Shown here one piece after another: positions 57,764-64,000 of a stretch of DNA of 64,000 nucleotides. The translations under genes and the position numbers were made by a program. Every line of letters starts with the position of its first letter. Position 1 is the stretch's first letter. Source of the DNA: Poronia punctata (lineage: Eukaryota > Ascomycota > Sordariomycetes > Xylariales > Xylariaceae); the NCBI GenBank assembly GCA_022579005.1, contig MU401541.1:68301-132300 (forward strand), in the 5' to 3' direction. Under the pieces are notes generated by a model. That model ran no database searches. It was not told the DNA's origin and was given only the letters and a program-made list of their open reading frames with translations.

Positions 57764-60433
57764 TCACTCCCTCACATACCCAGCACCAACATTCCCAGCC
57801 CTAACCCACTCAGCAATCTCAAACCCCAGTCTCCTCTCGAGCTTCTCATCAATCTTTCCTCCCTCTGGAACATTCAAAACCATAACCCCTTGCCCTCCCG
57901 CTACCATCTCAACACTTGCAGTATCTCCTTTCTTGACATAAACCGTCAAATCAGCCCCAACAATCCCTCTCCAAAGCGTAGCAACCCACTGCCAATGATC
58001 CGGCGGTCCGTATCGATCATTGATATGTAAGGCGGCTGCGTATCGGTCCGAGAAAGTCAGGCTGTAGCCGTCGGATATTAATGCCACTGGTAACTTTTCA
58101 CTTTCTTCCTTTGGAGTCGTGATGTACCGCACCAGATCCTCAGATGTCTTATGCCATTTTAGGATCCGGGCGACGTAGTTCGCTATGGGACTTATTAAAG
58201 ATGATGACGACTGCTTGATGATTCCGAGTCCGACGCCACCCTCGGCATTTTCGTGGTGTCCCGGACTGGTATGTGCTATTGCGGATGTCGTGTTGTCTTC
58301 AGACCATACTTTTACCGCGAATTCCAATGATGCAGATAGAGACTTTTCTATCACCCCTGCTACGTCTTTGAGCACGCTTGTCGGTGCCCCGCCTTCTACG
58401 GCTATGATGGGTCCTCGCGTCTGGTTCCGGGGCCATTGGAGAGGGGGGCTGATTATTCGGAGGAGCTCGAGTTTCAGTTGGAATGTCCATTTGGGAGGAG
58501 GGATTGGGGATTGGGGTTGTGCTTGCGATTGGGGTTGTGTCCTGATACCCCCGGCTGATTGTGGTTGTTGTGTTATTTGTCTCGCTCCTGGTTCTGTCTC
58601 TTGTATTTGCGTTGTCTGTAGAGGTGGTAATCGGAGAGACTCGTCGAAACCGGCCTTGGGACGACCCGGCGTGTGGATCGGTGAGTAGGGCATGTTTTGC
58701 CGCGATGGTGGGGGTGGTGGTGGTGGTTGCATGGCAGGGTGGCCCGAGTAACCCTGCGTGCGATATTGCGGAGGCCTGGGGAGTTGCCCTGTTGCTGATA
58801 GGGGTGGTCCGCTAATGGATGGACGAGGCGGGTATCGAGGATCGTAGCCCATGTGCGGAGATCCAGGAACGTAGACCGCCACGCCGTTATAGCGTCGTCG
58901 TTTTCCCTCGGGCGGGATCACCATCCCCGGGTGGGGCGTACCTGTCGGCGACATCATCGGATAATCGTCATCCATGTCTCTATGATGATAGGGCTGCGTA
59001 TAACGGCGTCCATTGGCGTCCACGGGAATCATGCCGCCGCTCGACGAGGACCCGTGTCTCTGGTGGTTCGTCGCGTGCTGCATGTAGGGCTGCATATTGC
59101 CCAAACGTTCCGGAGGCGGAGGCGGAGGCGGCGATGCCACGCCAAAGGGTGTCGTGGGTGTTCTCGGCGTTGCTATATAACGTCCACCGCACCTGGGACA
59201 CCGTCCAGGTGTATCCTCGCTCAGGGACGCGGACTTTCCGCTACCGTTCTTCCCTCCTCGTCGAGGCTGGTACCGGTATCCGGGATACTGACGCTGATGG
59301 CGGATCTTCTCTTGTTCTGCCTCGTTCTTCCAATAAGCCTTCTCGTGCTCGGGCTCGTCGTGCCACTTCTCGCCTATAAGCTTGGATATTTCTGGGTTGG
59401 CGAGGCCGGGATGTTGCTTGGCGATTTGGCTTTGCCAACTCTGCCGATAAAGGATGAATGCTACAAAGACGGCGGTGTATAAAGGTTAGCCAATATTCTC
59501 TCCTTGTTCGGGGTCAACCCTCTTTGTTACAGTTTTTCCTTTTTGTTGTGATTGTGCTTGTGTGCTCGTGTTTCTGTGTTTTAATAATCTGATTTGGAAT
59601 CATTCGGCGCCGAGGATATAAAGGTCGAATTTAGAACAAGAAGTCAGGGTCTCAACCCCCTTTCATCATCTGGGTCGATATTATTCTTTGAGACTTCTCA
59701 AACAAGAGGGGTTGCGGACAAAGAATCTATCTTTTCCGAGTTCTCATCTTCGGTATCAGAGGATATCGTATTGTCACGTGCAAGGGAAGGGGGTACGACG
59801 TGAGGAAATCAACATCGAAATGAACGAAATCGGAGGGATGGACAGGAAAACCAAATTACTGAAAATACAAGATGAAATGAGATGAGATGCCAGGGGCAAA
59901 CGGCAAGACCGTGGAGACGGGTCTCAGAAGAAAACAGGGCAAAGACGGAAGAAACGAGTCAAATGAATCACACAACTCTGGGAGATGAGATATAAGACCA
60001 TACACATACCGTTTCTCGGTCTCGGTACCTTGGGTGCCTTAGGACACAAACATATCAGTTCCCGTGGCCCCTGACCACGGTCCAAGGCTGGTGTATAGAG
60101 ACTCAACTTGGCCACGTTGGGGTGATTTGCCTCGTCAATATCGATTGCCTTTGCCCGTCTTTTAGTCCTGACATCGTCACGGTTGTAAGAGGGTGTTGCC
60201 GGTGTTGGAGGGAGTTCTGCCTTGGCTGTTGTCGGCATGACGGGTGAGCTGTGAGGCCGCTTTGGTAATACCGGGTCGATCTTGCTAGTCGATAGATCAA
60301 GAGGCGGGGGACGATGTTGTTGAGGTATGGCCGAGAGTCTTCCCTCTTTGAGATTTGAGTCTAGAGGTGAGGAGGGATAGGAAGACGGCGTAGAGCCGTA
60401 AGGGCCACTTGAGAGACTTGCTGTGTCGGTCAT
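57764..60433 (-). CDS. HMG-box transcription factor (FMF-1/Ste11-like)
   Basis: MATA-HMG-box regulator resembling Neurospora FMF-1 and fission-yeast Ste11, factors acting in sexual development. Two exons, 60433-60010 and 59460-57764, give 706 aa. The 549-bp intron (GTATGTGT donor, TTTGTAG acceptor) splits the HMG box right after PRPRN. The box (about residues 137-206) reads KVPRPRN then AFILYRQSWQSQIAKQHPGL, ANPEISKLIGEKWHDEPEHE and KAYWKNEAEQEKIRHQRQYP, followed by GYRYQPRRGGKN and a CPRCGGRY knuckle. The middle is proline-rich, with seven- to eight-Pro runs. The C-terminal 230 residues form a conserved-looking globular region (KWTFQLKLELLRIISPPLQW to the end) of unknown role. Without the junction the second exon looks like a separate proline-rich protein. 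Confidence 0.85.
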
Positions 60434-63333
60434 GGTCTCCTTCGTTTGGATGATCGCATGTCCTTATTGCGGGAAGGCGGTAAGATGGATCCGTCTGTTT
60501 TCTTTCTCTCTGTTGTTACGAACGGGAGTAAACCGGACGGGAAAGCTAGGGTCGACAAAGTACGGGGACAGGGGTGTAACTCTCCAGAATATACGAGCTC
60601 TCACAAAAGTTCTCAAGGTGCTCGAATTACCAGATCTACAAAGTTTTGCTTGAGAGAGGAATGGAAGAAGCAATGCTATAGTTTTCTTGCCTTTTACCCT
60701 TTTTCTTCTCGATTTGGGTCATTAGGGTTTAGATTATAAGAGACGAGAACGAGAACGAGACAAGAGACACTCCAGAGAAAACAAGAGGATAGTTGAAAGT
60801 ACATCAAGCGGCCTTCTGCTCATTGTTCGCTATTGCTTGCTCTTGTTCTCTGAAGGGGGCTTGATGGTGGCGGAGAGAGAAATGAGACAACGGCAACAGG
60901 AGAAAGGGAACAGAGGGAACGGATGGGTAGATAGATAAATGCAATTCGAGATTGGATTGGATGAGAGGGGACGAAACGACGGGCAGTGACGACAACAACA
61001 TCCATCAACGAGAACAGAGGGAACCAAGTGCTTGTGTTGAAATATGAGGAGGGGATTGTCCTCCTACGGTATCATGTCTCTTCCCTCCATCTTGGCCGTT
61101 TGCACAAAGAGGAGAGGCGCACACCATGCCCTTCCCTGCAGCAGGACAATGAGCGGTATGAAGGGCATCGTCAAGAGAAGGGGGTTCCCGGGCTTACTCC
61201 CTACACAAACAAATGCTCGGGGCAACGTCTCTCCATTTCAGTGGTTGTGGTTTATGCCTCATCCGTCTTCTTTGTTATCGACCGGTCACCTTCTCATGGG
61301 TCGTGCAGCTTCCCCTCTTACATGACACATCAAAACTGTAGGCATTAGTCTAGTGATTGCCAAAAGGGATGCCTTGGTATCGTGCGCGTGCCAGCTTGGT
61401 AGTCGCTGTGGATTGGTCCTTCCACGCGTCTCAGATTTTCTTTGTCCGGCTTTTTCGATGACGGAAAGGGGATAGGGTTACAATTACCGTACTAGGCCTA
61501 TAGTCAAGCACCAAGGTCTTTAAAGTATTCTCCGCAAAGATAGTTGATCTAAGTACCTTGTAATCCTATAGTGTTGTTTAGTTTCATCGTAAATTGTTCA
61601 TGTTGTCCCATCTTCTCTTCGCGGGGTTGAATGCGTTGGTAAGTACCGTAGCGTTGAAGCTTCAAAGGTCAAAGGTTCTACTGTGATGACCAAGATACGA
61701 CTAACTGTCTATCAAGAATCTCTATGTCTCGGGAAACTACCGAGATCCTGCAGGTATGACATGGCGAATGCGAGTAAGAAGATGGTCGGTGACCAACCTT
61801 TGTTATCCAAGGCGTTTGTATAATCAGCGTGGGTGGTCATTAGCATTACAAATTATACCTCCAATATAGCATAGCATACCAACTAACCAACCACCGGACC
61901 GAAAATTAGAAGAAACCCAACCCATCTGAGGCTCTTCAAATATTATATTACCCGTGATATGGTTTGCATAGGTTTTATATCTGGTAGGATCATTAACACA
62001 GCTGTACGAGACCTGGGTGACGGGTAACATTAAGGGGCGTCCATTTGATAGACTGATATGTACATAGACTACCTCTGTTCCGTCCTGTCCAGGTTGCCAA
62101 GGATAACGTTTGGTTCATACAACCAATGAGAGGATGATGAATAATACCTTAATAGGCTACCATAGACAGGTGAAGGGTGAAGCATGTGGTCTGCCCGCTT
62201 GCGCGACCCGAGAACGGGCATGCCTAGCCAGGGGTTCCCTCGCCAAATTCGTTATTTGCGTCCGTAGCCGCATATCATTCTTACTTGCATGATCATGCTT
62301 ATTGGATCTTAAAATAAAATAAAAATCAAGAGACAACTGGGCGGTTGTGTTGGCCACGTGCTCAATCATAGTGTAGTTATAATAGTATCTAAGCATGTAT
62401 GCAAGGGGGCGTTTGTATATGTCTCTAGTTGGACATAAACATACCGTAATTCCATCCATCAACAACACTAGGAATGCTACTGCACTCGCCCTTGTTTCAC
62501 GTTTCAACTTCTTCCTCTTCCGGCGGAGATAGGTAATCCCTTACCTACTCGCACATATTATAAATATAATCTGCCTGGAATGTTGTTCGTTCCATCCATA
62601 GACCCTTAGTACCTAGGATCTACTCGTAACCTATATTCACTCACACAGCAACGACGTGAAACCCAACAAAGCCGATTGTCCCGCCGATTCGGGTCATATT
62701 GGCCGAATTCGGTATAATGTGGTTCTCATCTTACTCCTTACTTCCCTTGGTCTAATGAAACCGAACAGCGTGCGTTTGGCTACCGTGTCTCAGTTTGTCT
62801 AGAGACTATCTCTGATACAAATGTCATTCCTTAGCCAGCGCCTTTTCAAATGCATTGTTTTGTAGACTACTACCCAAGTGGATCGAGCCCGTACCTAACA
62901 AGCCGTCAATCTCATCACCGGCCTCTCAACGGTTACCCAACCGTGCTTCAGAACTTGATGCTAGCACTTAGTTACACCGAGACTTCTTCAATATTTACTA
63001 CCCATATATCAGAGAACTTCATTTGGCTCGATTGGAAAATCAAAATAAAACTCCGAAACCCCTGCCGTCTCCGTTCACCGTGTTTTTGTTGCATCCTCGG
63101 GGAAAACCCCCTTGACCAGATTCGCCATGTCCTGTGCAACCCGGGAAAGGTTAAGGCCGGATATGGATGGTAAATGAAGTAATACAACGCCCATTTATAG
63201 GACCGCGTCATTCCAGACAGTTCATATAACTCGTTTGGCCGCCCTGGAGAGCTCCCTCGACGTCCTAGGTATTCTCTCCCTTTTTCATCACGCTTACCAT
63301 ACCTGCTTAATCCGACAATGTATGCCTTTTTTA
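60434..63333. other. 2.9-kb intergenic region
   Basis: HMG-box promoter side and Rvb1 3' flank. Pyrimidine/purine-rich stretches (60740-61000) suggest a long 5' leader. No coding frame is recognisable. Confidence 0.55.
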
Positions 63334-63902
63334 TCACGAGATGAAACCTTGCCCCGTCTCACCACTTAACAGGTTTGCGCTGCGCCGAGCATCGAGGAAC
63401 AATTCTTCGCATTCTTCAACATCCTTGATGTCGATCTGACTGCGGCCGTTGACGCGAGCAAGAATGCTGAAAGTGGGTTAGTATACGTAGACAAACATGA
63501 CAAACAGGTACAATGAGTGAAACGTAGCGAGTAGATTGAATGATTGATTGGGAGACACTGGGCAAAAGCATACCTTGATGGAGTCAGAAGTTGTAGGCAG
63601 TATCGTAGACTGATGCGCACACCATGGTCCGCGATCTTGTCAATGGCAGCATCGCTGATCTGCAAACCTTCGGTGGTCGCGCGGATTTTTACGATCCGCT
63701 TGATCTCATCGGCGTCGTACGGCGTTGTGGGAATGATGAGAAGGCGAGCCAGGAAATCCGGAGGAATGCCATGCGCAGCCACGAGCTCTGTTCCACGAAT
63801 CGTGCACATGCCTCGGTTGGAGGCAAGCACGACGATCGGAGAGATGGACATTTCTAGAGCTCGGTTCAGGTATGTGAAGCATTCAATGTCCAGCATGTGT
63901 GC
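63334..63902 (-). CDS. RVB1: RuvB-like helicase Rvb1 (partial, 3' end)
   Basis: AAA+ ATPase Rvb1 (pontin/TIP49), working with Rvb2 in INO80, SWR1, NuA4/TIP60 and R2TP complexes. Only the C-terminal part is in the window: exons 63902-63574 and 63466-63334, joined across a 107-bp intron, about 153 residues. It begins at [17 protein letters not shown] (end of Walker B), then [16 protein letters not shown] (sensor 1), [50 protein letters not shown] (sensor 2 region) and [20 protein letters not shown], ending [18 protein letters not shown]. These features favour Rvb1 over Rvb2. The remaining 98 bp to the right edge (63903-64000) must be intron, as an in-frame stop precedes the CAG acceptor. The Walker A exon lies outside. 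Confidence 0.92.
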
Positions 63903-64000
63903 CTGTTACCCGGTAAAGTTGGTCAGTGAACTGGTAACGGTGTCTTTCAGCGGCACGCGTAGCCCACCCTTCTCTGTCAGAAGGTGTGTATCGATAGGAC

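Noticed and set aside
1..64000. CRISPR array or prokaryotic-style system.
   Set aside because: No regularly spaced identical repeats with unique spacers. The sequence is clearly fungal, with spliceosomal introns.

Overview
The window is nuclear DNA from a filamentous ascomycete (Pezizomycotina). Support for this: genes are split by short GT-AG introns (mostly 50-110 bp) with CTAAC/CTGAC branch points, genes lie on both strands without operons, and the gene set is typical of moulds (CYP53 benzoate hydroxylase, GH64 glucanase, CYS3-type bZIP, FMF-1/Ste11-type HMG-box factor, CaMKK/Ssp1 kinase, dynactin p150Glued). A Sordariomycete is my best guess from remembered similarity of the CYS3-like and HMG-box proteins. 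I could not run a search.

Layout. 1.7-12.6 kb is a run of minus-strand genes: a choline-type permease (7 exons), a CYP53 P450, a beta-carbonic anhydrase whose reading frame is broken by one base in an A8 run, and the large subunit of ribonucleotide reductase. 15.3-20.6 kb holds a short-chain reductase and a TatD nuclease on the plus strand, converging on a minus-strand Chl4/CENP-N kinetochore gene. 23.7-26.5 kb holds a CYS3/MetR-type bZIP gene with an unusually long 938-bp intron, convergent with a small predicted mitochondrial protein. A secreted GH64 glucanase at 30.3 kb stands alone between a 3.9-kb and a 13.5-kb gene-poor stretch. The larger stretch carries microsatellites, minisatellites, a 10-N assembly gap with a badly read duplicate flank, and a 654-bp hAT-like non-autonomous transposon with an exact 8-bp target-site duplication. 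45.3-60.4 kb returns to housekeeping and regulatory genes: CaMKK-type kinase, SRP subunit Sec65, dynactin p150 and an HMG-box factor. The last gene, Rvb1, runs off the right edge.

The genes do not form a pathway cluster. They are ordinary dispersed fungal genes (nucleotide synthesis, DNA/chromatin work, secretion, microtubule transport, signalling, sulfur regulation, aromatic catabolism). I found no CRISPR array, no biosynthetic cluster and no convincing novel multigene system. The most useful observations are the frameshifted carbonic anhydrase, the hAT-type MITE, the damaged duplicate at the gap, MluI-box elements upstream of RNR1, a possible internal start inside the bZIP gene's long intron, and a repeated pattern of skipped branch-point-proximal AGs at 3' splice sites. 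Exon limits were set by hand from splice signals and reading frame.
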